From positions 186,001 through 250,000 of the forward strand of contig CAXXNZ010000028.1 in the NCBI GenBank assembly GCA_963676075.2: 64,000 nucleotides of DNA, given 5' to 3'. Shown in pieces: positions 44,253 through 52,580 of this stretch. Numbering within the stretch: position 1 is the stretch's first letter; each line of letters starts with the position of its first letter. Origin of the DNA: JAHJQZ01 sp963676075 (GTDB taxonomy: Bacteria; Pseudomonadota; Alphaproteobacteria; Rhizobiales; Devosiaceae). The position numbers and the translations under genes were made by a program. A model generated the notes under the pieces. It made no database searches, was not told the DNA's origin, and saw only the letters and a list, made by a program, of their open reading frames with translations.

Positions 44253-45244
44253 GCATCAGCCCCATTTTATCCATCCGCAATCTCTCGGTCAGCTACGACA
44301 CCGCGAATGGCCGGCTCAAAGCACTTCGCGATGTCGACATGACAATTGCTTCCGGTGAGATCGTCGGCCTTGTAGGAGAATCGGGCTGCGGGAAATCCAC
44401 CTTGATGCAGGCCATTCTCGGCCTCATGCCCGGACAGGGGAAAATCGATGCTGGCGAAATCATCTTTGCCGGTCAGGACCTGACACAATTGTCCCGCAAG
44501 GAGATGACGCAACTGCTCGGGGAAAAGATTTCGGTGGTTTTCCAGGACCCGATGACGACGCTCAATCCAGTCCTGACCATTGGCCGGCAGATGATCGACA
44601 TCCAGTATCGCCAGCCGATACCCAAGGCGGAAAAACGTGCCCGAGCCGTCGAGATGCTGCAAAAAGTGCATATTCCCGACCCTGAGAGCAAGATCGACCG
44701 CTACCCTCACGAGTTCTCGGGCGGCATGCGCCAGCGCGTCGCCATCGCCATGGCGCTGATGGCCAAACCCGATCTGCTGATCGCCGATGAGCCAACCACG
44801 GCGCTGGACGCAACGCTTGAGGTTGCCACCATCGATCTGTTGCGCGAATTGCAGCAGGAGATCGGCTGCGCCATCTTGTTCATCACCCACCATCTCGGCG
44901 TCGTGGCGGAACTGTGTCAGCGTATCAATGTGATGTACGCTGGAGAACTGGTCGAGACCGGGCCGGTGGCGGCAATGTTCCGGACGCCTCAACATCCCTA
45001 CACGCGTCTGCTTTTTGCCTGCGACCCGGCGCAGATCGCCGAGCCGACGCGGCATTTGCCGACCATTGGCGGGCGCCTGCCTGATCTGGTGGATCTGCCG
45101 CAGGGCTGCATCTTTGCCGACCGTTGCCCCGATGCCTTCGCGCCCTGCCAAAAGACGGTTCCCGGCACATGGCGCGCCGGTGCCTCCGAACATGTGCGCT
45201 GCCACCTGGCGGCGCCGTCAGAAGCAGACCAGGTGACGACATGA
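44249..45244 (+). CDS. Peptide-type ABC transporter ATP-binding protein (DppD-like)
   Basis: 331 aa. Walker A GESGCGKSTL (about residue 41), Q-loop VVFQDPMTTLNP (about 95), signature FSGGMRQRV (about 155, Phe for Leu), Walker B LLIADEPTTALD (about 175), H-loop FITHHLG (about 212). The C-terminal oligopeptide/dipeptide region has the Cys cluster CIFADRCPDAFAPC. Its stop overlaps the next ATPase start (ATGA). Confidence 0.93.
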   Translation: MSISPILSIRNLSVSYDTANGRLKALRDVDMTIASGEIVGLVGESGCGKSTLMQAILGLMPGQGKIDAGEIIFAGQDLTQLSRKEMTQLLGEKISVVFQDPMTTLNPVLTIGRQMIDIQYRQPIPKAEKRARAVEMLQKVHIPDPESKIDRYPHEFSGGMRQRVAIAMALMAKPDLLIADEPTTALDATLEVATIDLLRELQQEIGCAILFITHHLGVVAELCQRINVMYAGELVETGPVAAMFRTPQHPYTRLLFACDPAQIAEPTRHLPTIGGRLPDLVDLPQGCIFADRCPDAFAPCQKTVPGTWRAGASEHVRCHLAAPSEADQVTT

Positions 45245-46227
45245 GCGCGCTACTCGAAATCGAGGATCTCCATGTCCAGTTCACCGTCGGTGGCATCCTG
45301 AGCCATCTGCGCGGAGGTCCCAGAAAAATTGAGGGTGTGGCCGGGGCGAGCCTGAGGCTCGAAGCAGGCCAGACCATCGCGCTGGTCGGCGAATCCGGCT
45401 CGGGCAAGACGACGCTGGCGCGGGCCGTTGCGGGCCTGGGCGGCGACGTGTCGGGCGAAGTGCGCTTCGAGGGACAGGATGTCTTGACCCTCGACCGTGC
45501 CGATCGTCAGGCGCTGCGACGCCATGTGGCGATGATCTTTCAGGACGCGGTCAGCTCGCTCAGTCCGCGCCAGACCGTAAGGGCCCTGATCCGCGAACCC
45601 TTCATCATTCACAAGGTGCCATGCGCTGAAGGCGAGATCGACCGGCTGCTGGCACTGGTCGGGCTGACCCCGGACATGGCCGATCGCTATCCGCACGAAC
45701 TCTCGGGTGGACAGGCGCGACGTGTCGGTGTGGCGCGGGCGTTGGCGCTGGAGCCGCGACTGGTGATCGCCGACGAGCCGACCGCCGGTCTCGACGTCTC
45801 CGTGCAAAGCGAGGTGCTGAACCTTTTGAACGAGTTGCGCGAGCGGCTCGACTTGTCCTTGCTGATCATCACCCACAATCTCAACATCGTCCGGCATGTG
45901 GCCGACCGCATGGCGGTGATGTATCTCGGGCGTTTCGTCGAGATCGGCGAAACCGCCGCGATCTACGAGGCGCCGCGCCACCCCTATACCAAAGCCCTTT
46001 TGTCGGCCAACCCGATCATCGATCCGGATGCACGACGTGACCGAATCCGGCTCGAAGGCGAAATTCCAAGCCTCATGCAGCGCCCCGAGGGTTGCGAATT
46101 CAGCGGGCGTTGCCCCTTTGCCAGGGAACGTTGCTCTGTCGAGGCTCCGGTTCTTTCCGGCGACAGCGAGCGGCGGTTTTCCTGCCATTTTCCACTCGAG
46201 GCTGGCGCAGGTTCCGAACAGGCATGA
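45241..46227 (+). CDS. Peptide-type ABC transporter ATP-binding protein (DppF-like)
   Basis: 328 aa. Walker A GESGSGKTTL (about residue 50), signature LSGGQARRV (about 157), Walker B LVIADEPTAGLD (about 178), H-loop IITHNLN (about 213), C-terminal Cys cluster CEFSGRCPFARERC. ATG at 45241 overlaps the previous stop by four bases; 39 upstream in-frame codons are a shadow. The stop overlaps the S9 peptidase start, so the peptidase is translationally tied to the importer. Confidence 0.93.
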   Translation: MSALLEIEDLHVQFTVGGILSHLRGGPRKIEGVAGASLRLEAGQTIALVGESGSGKTTLARAVAGLGGDVSGEVRFEGQDVLTLDRADRQALRRHVAMIFQDAVSSLSPRQTVRALIREPFIIHKVPCAEGEIDRLLALVGLTPDMADRYPHELSGGQARRVGVARALALEPRLVIADEPTAGLDVSVQSEVLNLLNELRERLDLSLLIITHNLNIVRHVADRMAVMYLGRFVEIGETAAIYEAPRHPYTKALLSANPIIDPDARRDRIRLEGEIPSLMQRPEGCEFSGRCPFARERCSVEAPVLSGDSERRFSCHFPLEAGAGSEQA

Positions 46228-48524
46228 TGACCGGACTGACCGAAAAGCAACGCCGCCGCGCCGCGCCGTTCATGCCGAAAACGCTGCGCCCGGCGATGAA
46301 AAACCTGCTCATCGAACCGGTCTGGTTCGAAGACGGCAAAAGCTTCTGGTACCGACGCGATGGCGCGGAAGGTTCGGAATATGTCGTTGTCGACGCGGAA
46401 ACCGCTGTCAGGCGCCCGGCCTTCGATCATGGAGTTCTGCGACCTCTGCTTGAGGCCGAAGGCGTCGATTTCAACAATCTCGAAATCCTGTCCAGTGCAC
46501 GCGACGACATCGTGATTGCATCCGAGGGCAAGGTCTGGCGTTTCGAAGCAGGCGGGCTCACGCCGTTGCCGCCACGCCCGAACGGAGTTGACGAATCCCT
46601 GTCGCCCGACGGTCAGCGTGTCGTTTTCCGGCGCGATGGTGACCTGTGGCTACGAGAAGTCGCAACGGGGATCGAGCGGCGTTTGACGCAGAATGCGGCG
46701 CCGCATTTCGAATGGGCAAAATCGCCTGACCAGAGCCTTGAAACGCTGCAGCTGGAAAAGCGCGGCATCACTCTGCCGCCAATCCTGATCTGGTCGCCAG
46801 ACAGCAAGAAGATTTTCACCTATCAACTCGATGAGCGGGCCGTGCGCATTGTGCCGCTTCAGGAGACCGTGCCTGAAGATGGTGGTCTGGTGCCCAAGGT
46901 GCATTTGCTGCGCAATGCCTTTACCGGCGATGCAGATTTGCCCATGGCGCATCAGGCGGTGATCGATGTCGAAACCGGCGCGATACTTCCCGTCGACGGT
47001 GGACCGACCCATGTTGCCGAGACCTCGCTTATCGAGCGCTCGGAGGCGTGGTGGAGTCAGGACAGCAAACGCGTTTTCTTCCTTGATCACGATCGCTACG
47101 AGCAGTGGATTGATCTGGTCGAGGTGGATGCAGCCAGCGGGATGCGGCGCAAGATCCTCACGGAAACCGATCCCCATTTCGTCGACGTCAACATGGCGTT
47201 CGGGGCCATGCCCAATATCGCCTTATTGGACGAGACGGACGAGATCGTCTGGTTTTCCCAACGTGATGGCTGGGCACATCTTTATCTGTTCGACCTGGCG
47301 ACCGGCGCGGCAAAGCGGCAATTGACCTCTGGCGAATTTGTTGTGCGCGACCTATTGGGCATCGACAAGACCCGCCGCCGACTGTTCTTCGTTGCCGGTG
47401 GGCGCGGCGATGGCAAAACGCCCTATCGACGCACGATCTGTTCGGTCGATCTGGACAGCGGCAAGATGAGTGATCTCACCCCCGAGCCCGGCGATCATTC
47501 CGCTGCGCTCCGGTCCGTCGGTTGGTCCGACACAGTTGAACGCGCCTCACGCCTGGCCCCACAGGCAGCAGCATTGGCTCCTGACGGTCGACATTTCGTC
47601 GAGATCGACGAGGATTTCGACCGACTTGCGCGCACCGTGCTGCGTCGTGCCGACGGTACGATCGTTGCCGAACTGGAGCGGGCCGAATGCCGCCCCGATC
47701 TGCCGGGCGAGGCGCCAAAACCTCTCTGCTTTCCCGAAAGCCTGGCCGGTCTGGCGGCGGACGGAGAAACCGACATCTATGGCATGCTGTGGCTGCCTGC
47801 GGATTTCGATCCGCAAAAGCGCTATCCGGTCATCGACATGATCTATCCCGGCCCGCAATGCACCCAGGTGCCGCTGGCCGGCTATCCCGCCGATGCCGGT
47901 GAATTTCGTCTTGCAGCAAAGGCCCGCGCCTTTGCCGAGGCCGGTTTTGCCGTGGTGGCGATCGATGGTCGCGGCACGCCCTACCGGTCCAAGGCCTTTC
48001 ACGATCTTTGTCACCAGAATCTCGATAACCCGGGCTTTCTGACGGACCATGTCGCTTTTCTGAAGACGCTGTTCGCCGCACGGCCCTATCTCGATGCCGA
48101 CCGGGTGGCAATCATGGGGCACTCCGCCGGCGGCCACGCCGCGGCTCGCGCCATTTTCGATTATCCAGACGTCTTTCACGCCGCGATTGCCACGGCTGGC
48201 AGTCACGAGCCGCGTTGCTACAACCATTGCTGGCCAGAGAAATGGCAGGGCAAACTTGTCGTCAACGCGGACGGCACCAGCAACTACGACGCCGTCGCCA
48301 ATGCGCCTCGAGCACATAGGCTTCGCGGGGCGCTATTGCTCGGGCATGGCGGCATCGATGAGAACGTCCATCCGGCCATCACCGACCGTGTGGCTCAGGC
48401 ACTGGTCGACGCCGGACTGCCATTCGAAACCCTGTTCGTGCCTCAAGACGACCACTACACCTATTCACGCAATCCCAAGGTGCTGTGGCGCGAACTCGAC
48501 TTTTTGTGCCGCCATTTGAAGTAG
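46224..48524 (+). CDS. S9 family serine peptidase (dipeptidyl-peptidase IV-like)
   Basis: 766 aa, no signal peptide, so probably cytoplasmic. N-terminal eight-bladed propeller-like DPPIV_N region (about 60-480), C-terminal alpha/beta-hydrolase with catalytic Ser near residue 632 in GHSAGGHAA, Asp near 711 in GHGGIDENVH and His near 743 in QDDHYTY. Expected activity is removal of dipeptides (often Xaa-Pro) from peptides taken up by the adjacent transporter. ATG 46224 overlaps the ATPase stop (ATGA); a second Met follows directly. Last gene of the operon. Confidence 0.92.
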   Translation: MMTGLTEKQRRRAAPFMPKTLRPAMKNLLIEPVWFEDGKSFWYRRDGAEGSEYVVVDAETAVRRPAFDHGVLRPLLEAEGVDFNNLEILSSARDDIVIASEGKVWRFEAGGLTPLPPRPNGVDESLSPDGQRVVFRRDGDLWLREVATGIERRLTQNAAPHFEWAKSPDQSLETLQLEKRGITLPPILIWSPDSKKIFTYQLDERAVRIVPLQETVPEDGGLVPKVHLLRNAFTGDADLPMAHQAVIDVETGAILPVDGGPTHVAETSLIERSEAWWSQDSKRVFFLDHDRYEQWIDLVEVDAASGMRRKILTETDPHFVDVNMAFGAMPNIALLDETDEIVWFSQRDGWAHLYLFDLATGAAKRQLTSGEFVVRDLLGIDKTRRRLFFVAGGRGDGKTPYRRTICSVDLDSGKMSDLTPEPGDHSAALRSVGWSDTVERASRLAPQAAALAPDGRHFVEIDEDFDRLARTVLRRADGTIVAELERAECRPDLPGEAPKPLCFPESLAGLAADGETDIYGMLWLPADFDPQKRYPVIDMIYPGPQCTQVPLAGYPADAGEFRLAAKARAFAEAGFAVVAIDGRGTPYRSKAFHDLCHQNLDNPGFLTDHVAFLKTLFAARPYLDADRVAIMGHSAGGHAAARAIFDYPDVFHAAIATAGSHEPRCYNHCWPEKWQGKLVVNADGTSNYDAVANAPRAHRLRGALLLGHGGIDENVHPAITDRVAQALVDAGLPFETLFVPQDDHYTYSRNPKVLWRELDFLCRHLK

Positions 48525-48538
48525 GCACGATTCTGGTA

Positions 48539-48591
48539 CCCGCAATTTAGCTTCGCCGTATTGTTCGTCCAAGTGGCCAGCGAATTGCGGG
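48539..48591. repeat. Inverted repeat CCCGCAATT ... AATTGCGGG
   Basis: Perfect 9-bp arms (48539-48547 and 48583-48591) with a 35-bp spacer, between the peptidase stop and the tRNA fragment. It could be a factor-independent end of the peptidase operon (no T-run) or an arm site of the adjoining integration site. Confidence 0.4.
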
Positions 48592-48611
48592 GATGGAATG
48601 GGATCAAGGAC

Positions 48612-48641
48612 TGGAGCGGGTAGCGGGAATCGAACCCGCTA
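48612..48641 (-). other. 3'-terminal tRNA fragment (closest to tRNA-Gly), probable attachment site
   Basis: On the minus strand the sequence ends with GCGGGTTCGATTCCCGC (T-arm with TTCGATT loop) followed by TACCCGCTCCA, a 3' acceptor strand plus CCA as in alphaproteobacterial tRNA-Gly. No 5' half exists: the required GCGGGTA start, D-arm and anticodon loop are missing from the ~45 bases to its right. A lone 3' tRNA end in direct orientation is what is left at the distal end of an element integrated into a tRNA gene. By geometry the element would extend rightward from here. Confidence 0.75.
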
Positions 48642-49231
48642 CAGACATCCACATGGCATTGTAATATTTAGCATTTTTTGGCTGCCAATTTCCTGGCAGT
48701 AGTACCTTCTTGTAGCACCACCGTCAATACGCTGCCTTCCTCATTCTGCCTGCGTTGTTTCTTTTTTCCGCCGCCGAAGATGCCGGCCAAGTCCGGAACC
48801 GGTAGTCTTTAGGGAGACACTTCGCCTCTGTTCCAGCCGCTTTCTCATTGAATAGTGGTCATCTGCAGAAAAGATTCTCCAAGAGTCATCCCTGGATCGT
48901 GTGCCTCATGGAGCAGCGCCATTTATGGAGAACGTGCTCAAGGCCCTGCCCCAAGCCGAGCCAATTAGTAATGTGTAGGAAACTCGAGTTTCCTGCGTTT
49001 GTGGTGTTGCCCGAGCTATGCGACCGGCCCACCCTCAGAGAAAATTAACCAATTTCTCAAGCAATTAGGCCCCGGACGACTTCGGACTTGCATTTCCCGA
49101 AACCCGCGCAGAACCTGATGCCAACAGACCCGCGGTGGGTCTGTGTCCTGACGATCAGGCGGCCGACCAGAGTGTTTGCACCACTCCAGCCGGCCTGACC
49201 ACCAGGACCCCTGAGTGACCAGGAGTTCACA
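48642..49231. other. 590-bp intergenic stretch at the start of the inserted segment
   Basis: AT-richer than its surroundings and with no supported gene. Contains a hairpin CTGCCA-N6-TGGCAG at 48682-48699 and an 18-bp perfect palindrome at 48977-48994. No integrase or IS end was recognised. The promoter of the downstream gene probably lies in the last 200 bp. Confidence 0.6.
48977..48994. repeat. 18-bp perfect palindrome
   Basis: AGGAAACTCGAGTTTCCT is fully symmetric without spacer, about 240 bp upstream of the GIY-YIG/DUF4357 gene. Candidate regulator-binding or recombination site. Confidence 0.55.
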
Positions 49232-50485
49232 ATGGCTGAGAACAGTCATAGTGCGGGTCCGCGCGCCCGCAAAGACACGCGCGAAACCTTCAACAACAAC
49301 AATCCCGACAACGCTCCGCTGATTCAGCGGGGTCTCATCACCGACACGCGGGTTTCGCCTGACCTTCAGGTCGGCCTTCTCGCCCGCATCGACGAGACGG
49401 GAACCGCGACGATCGGCGATCTCGCCGACCTGTTCGCGAGCTATCCCGAGCCGGTTGGCGCTGTCCTCGCGCTGGCCGAGGCCGACGTCCTCGACCTCGA
49501 ACAGGTTCCGGTCATCGACGCGAGCACGCGCGTGACCCGTCGTCAGCCGCCGGACCGTCTCGAACCGGCCGCCGACACTCCGCCCGACACGCCCGCTCCG
49601 CCGGCATCGGGTGGTGTCATGGCCAACCTGCCCAACAGCGTCGAGACGCTTCTGGCCCGGAGCGACGCGCCGGTCGTGACCATCGTTGCCGGCGACGACC
49701 GTCGCGATGCGTTGCGGGTGCCCCACCTGCACCAGACCGGACCCTATCTCGGCATGTGGCGCAACGGGACGAGTTGGGACATCTATGCCGGCAGCTCCTC
49801 CGACATGGCCAATCGGATCGCCAATGGCCCGCACCTGATCGATCCGCGTCCTGCCGACCATATCGTCATGATCACCGGCGGTGCTGTCGCGTTCAACCTC
49901 ACCGAGGCGCGCAGTCTCGAACGCGTGTTCGCCGAGGCCATCGACGGTTTGCATGGGACGCATCTCATCAATCTCGAGATACCGCAAGGCGCTCCGGTTG
50001 ATGCCGCCAGCTATACGCGCTTCCGGCTCATCGTCGCCGAGGTGCTGGTCACACTCAAGACGGCCGGTCTGGCCTTTGGTCAGTGCAGCAATCGCGAGCT
50101 GATGGCCGGTCCCAGGTTCCTTCCTGACGAACGTGCACCGCTCCGTGTCGATGGCCGCCCGGACGGAGAGCTTCATCGGCTCGAGGCCTGCGGCGTCGTC
50201 GCCGAGGCTGTGCGGACCGAGGACGATAGCTGGGTGCTGTTGCGTGGCAGCCAGATCCGGACCGCCGTTGTTGCTTCGGCAAACGCATCCATCTCACATC
50301 GCAGGGCAGCGTTGCTTCACAGCGGCGTTCTCATCGATGCCGGCGACTACCTGCTGCTACAGCGGGATCTCGCGTTCGGTTCTGGTTCCATGGCCTCGCA
50401 GTTCGTGACGGGCGCCAAGAGCCCAGGCCTGGCTGGCTGGAAGCCTGTTGAGCCCGAGCTGCCTGAGCCGCAGTCGGCCGTCTAA
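49232..50485 (+). CDS. GIY-YIG nuclease-like protein with C-terminal DUF4357
   Basis: 417 aa, cytoplasmic. Residues 1-110 are polar with an Asn run (NNNN near 21) and a Pro-rich linker near 105-130. Residues about 165-260 resemble a divergent GIY-YIG core: PYLGMW..., then DIYAGSSSDMANRIANG (YAG for YIG, conserved Arg) and LTEARSLERVFAEAI, where the Glu matches the family catalytic Glu. Residues about 300-410 match DUF4357 (WVLLRGSQIR, LLLQRDLAFGSGSMASQFVTGAKSPGLAGWKP). GIY-YIG plus DUF4357 is a known pairing of unclear role. ATG at 49232 has AGGAG six bases upstream. Followed by a hairpin and the AAA/M41 gene on the same strand. Confidence 0.72.
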   Translation: MAENSHSAGPRARKDTRETFNNNNPDNAPLIQRGLITDTRVSPDLQVGLLARIDETGTATIGDLADLFASYPEPVGAVLALAEADVLDLEQVPVIDASTRVTRRQPPDRLEPAADTPPDTPAPPASGGVMANLPNSVETLLARSDAPVVTIVAGDDRRDALRVPHLHQTGPYLGMWRNGTSWDIYAGSSSDMANRIANGPHLIDPRPADHIVMITGGAVAFNLTEARSLERVFAEAIDGLHGTHLINLEIPQGAPVDAASYTRFRLIVAEVLVTLKTAGLAFGQCSNRELMAGPRFLPDERAPLRVDGRPDGELHRLEACGVVAEAVRTEDDSWVLLRGSQIRTAVVASANASISHRRAALLHSGVLIDAGDYLLLQRDLAFGSGSMASQFVTGAKSPGLAGWKPVEPELPEPQSAV

Positions 50486-50497
50486 CGGCCCGATCTC

Positions 50498-50520
50498 GGG
50501 GCGCCATCGGGCGCCCCTTT
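50498..50520 (+). terminator. Hairpin between the two cassette genes (terminator or attenuator)
   Basis: Perfect 8-bp stem GGGGCGCC / GGCGCCCC with an ATCG loop and a short TTT tail, 13 bp after the upstream stop and 54 bp before the next start. The weak T-run suggests partial termination, giving less protease than nuclease-like protein. Confidence 0.7.
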
Positions 50521-50573
50521 CCCAATTTTCCTCGCAACGCGTGCGCGACCATACCGCGCACCGGAGAACCGTC

Positions 50574-52511
50574 ATGTTTTCTGAAGAGACGAACGAAGAC
50601 CTCGATAACGAACCGACCGTTGAACGCCTTCACAATGCCGGCCTCAAGCCCCCGCAGCAGAATGCCAGGGAGGTTCTGGCAGAGGTGGCGTTGAACGCGG
50701 CGCTCGACAGGCGCCGCCTCAAGCTGATGCTGGCCGATACCCGAATAACGATCCTTCAGGTGCCGAGCGCCGATTGGGTCGCACCGATCGGCAAGGCGGT
50801 GAAGCGGCTGAGTGCCAAGCCAGCCGTCGAAGAAGAGACCGAACGCAGGCGCCTCGCCGGGGCGATAACGCGCGTCGGTGCTGGTGGGTTGGATTGGCTC
50901 CAGGAAGGACGGTCGCTGGTGTATGTCTGCCGGGACCCGACTGAGATTCTGGATGAAGCCGTGCTCGCTGCGGCGGACCAGACGATTGTTGTTCCTCCAC
51001 TGACGTCGGCCCTCCTGTCCAAGGTCATCCGCAGGGTCACCGGCGGTGTGGTGCGCGGCGTGACCGAACAAATGGCACGGCTCGACTTTTCCGTCATTGC
51101 CGCTGTCGTCCGGCCAACGCTTTCGGCACGGGAGTGTGTCGCCTGCCTTCAGCGCGCTGTCGATCGGTCTTCGGTGCAGCGCGATACGAACGGTGTTCCT
51201 CTTCTCCCCACCTTGCCACTGACCCGACCCATGCGGATCTGGACCGATCAGATGCTCGCTGACCTGAAAGAGGTCGAGGCGGGAAGGATGTCGCCTGACC
51301 AACTGGTCTTTGCGGTTTTGATGGGACCGCCCGGCACCGGCAAGTCATTGATCGCCGAGGCCTTGGCCAAGACTGCCGATTGGAGTTTTGTTCCGTCGAG
51401 CGTCGGGACGTGGTTCACGAGCGGCGACGGGGCCTTGGGTGGCGTTGCGCGGAACGTCAGGAGCTTTGTCGACCAGGTCCTCGCGTCCGAGCCGGCCATC
51501 GGCTTCCTCGACGAACTCGACGCCATCCCCAACCGCGATGCCCTGGACGGCAAGGAACGGAGCTGGTGGACCCCGGTCATCACGCTGTTCTTGACCGAGA
51601 TCGACCGGCTCAGGAAGTCCGGAAAGCGGATTATGCTGATCGGCGCGACGAACCACTATGAGCACCTCGACCCGGCGCTGATACGGCCGGGTCGAATGCA
51701 GCAGAAGGTGCCCGTCCTTCCGGTTGAAACCGAGGACGAGGTGATCGCAGTCCTTCGCTATTACCTTGGCGACGAGTACGCGGGTGCTGATATCGCCAGA
51801 CTCGGGCAGTTCGGGCGAGGTGCGACGCCCGCCGCGATTGAAGGTTGGGTGAAAGAAGCCCGGGCCGTGGCGCGCGCCGAACACCGTTCGCTCACCGAGG
51901 CCGATCTCCTCGCCCAGATTGTGCCCGAGGACGCTCGCAACGCCGGGGACATTCGCGCCGCTGCAATCCATGAAATTGGTCATGCCCTTGTCGCGCTCAG
52001 ATTGGGTCTGGACGTAAACGGCGTGTCGATCGTTGCCCAAGGCACTGCCGGCGGTCTGACGATGACGCGGATGAGGTCGCTTGTGCCGACCTGGGAAGAA
52101 CTGACTGACATGGTGACGGTCGCGCTCGCAGGTCGCGCCGCAGATATCGTTCTTGGCAAAGGTGCGCATGCGGGTGCGGAGAATGACCTTGCCATCGCTA
52201 CGGATATGCTGCGCGCGGCCTTCGAGCGCCAGGGTCTCGGAAAGGACCTCGGCTACGTCCCGGAAAGCAGAGCCCCCACTGTCGATCTTAGGAAGGCGGT
52301 CGAGGAGCAGTTGCAGAAGCTCTTGCAGCGCGCCATTTCCATAGTCGAGGCGGATCGCGTCCTCGCTCTGGCTCTGGTGGATAGGCTCGTCGTTGAGAAG
52401 CTGTTGTCGGGCGCAGAGATCCTGAAGGCGTTGGGAGAGACCTCCGGCCGGCTGCCGAAAGGCCAAAAGATGGGGCAAGAAGAAGGGAAGTTTTGGCCAG
52501 GAAATCTCTGA
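50574..52511 (+). CDS. Soluble FtsH-like AAA+ ATPase with M41 metalloprotease domain
   Basis: 645 aa. Unlike FtsH it has no N-terminal membrane helices; residues 1-230 form an unrecognised domain. AAA+ core: Walker A MGPPGTGKS (about 249-257), Walker B AIGFLDELDAIP (about 309-320), sensor/SRH IGATNHYEHLDPALIRPGR with Arg residues (about 361-379). M41 peptidase: zinc motif HEIGH (about 466-470) and the third-ligand region GAENDLAIAT (about 534-543), as in FtsH. Both activities look intact. ATG at 50574 has GGAG eight bases upstream. It pairs with the GIY-YIG/DUF4357 gene 88 bp upstream. ATP-driven proteolysis of a soluble target is likely; the target is unknown. Confidence 0.85.
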   Translation: MFSEETNEDLDNEPTVERLHNAGLKPPQQNAREVLAEVALNAALDRRRLKLMLADTRITILQVPSADWVAPIGKAVKRLSAKPAVEEETERRRLAGAITRVGAGGLDWLQEGRSLVYVCRDPTEILDEAVLAAADQTIVVPPLTSALLSKVIRRVTGGVVRGVTEQMARLDFSVIAAVVRPTLSARECVACLQRAVDRSSVQRDTNGVPLLPTLPLTRPMRIWTDQMLADLKEVEAGRMSPDQLVFAVLMGPPGTGKSLIAEALAKTADWSFVPSSVGTWFTSGDGALGGVARNVRSFVDQVLASEPAIGFLDELDAIPNRDALDGKERSWWTPVITLFLTEIDRLRKSGKRIMLIGATNHYEHLDPALIRPGRMQQKVPVLPVETEDEVIAVLRYYLGDEYAGADIARLGQFGRGATPAAIEGWVKEARAVARAEHRSLTEADLLAQIVPEDARNAGDIRAAAIHEIGHALVALRLGLDVNGVSIVAQGTAGGLTMTRMRSLVPTWEELTDMVTVALAGRAADIVLGKGAHAGAENDLAIATDMLRAAFERQGLGKDLGYVPESRAPTVDLRKAVEEQLQKLLQRAISIVEADRVLALALVDRLVVEKLLSGAEILKALGETSGRLPKGQKMGQEEGKFWPGNL

Positions 52512-52536
52512 ACTCGGTGTCAGATTCAACTGTCAC

Positions 52537-52580
52537 TTGCCGACACCCTTGACACCTGTGACACCCATGGGTGTCGGCAA
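52537..52580. repeat. Iteron-like 9-bp repeats within a 12-bp inverted repeat
   Basis: GACACC recurs at 52542, 52551 and 52560, i.e. a 9-bp period, and ends in an inverted copy; the outer arms TTGCCGACACCC (52537-52548) and GGGTGTCGGCAA (52569-52580) are perfect complements. It starts 25 bp after the AAA/M41 stop. Could bind an element-encoded protein or act as a transcript end. Confidence 0.6.

Noticed and set aside
48612..48700. A complete tRNA gene
   Set aside because: T-arm and acceptor 3' strand are present, but no matching 5' acceptor, D-arm or anticodon loop can be drawn to the right, so only a fragment is claimed.
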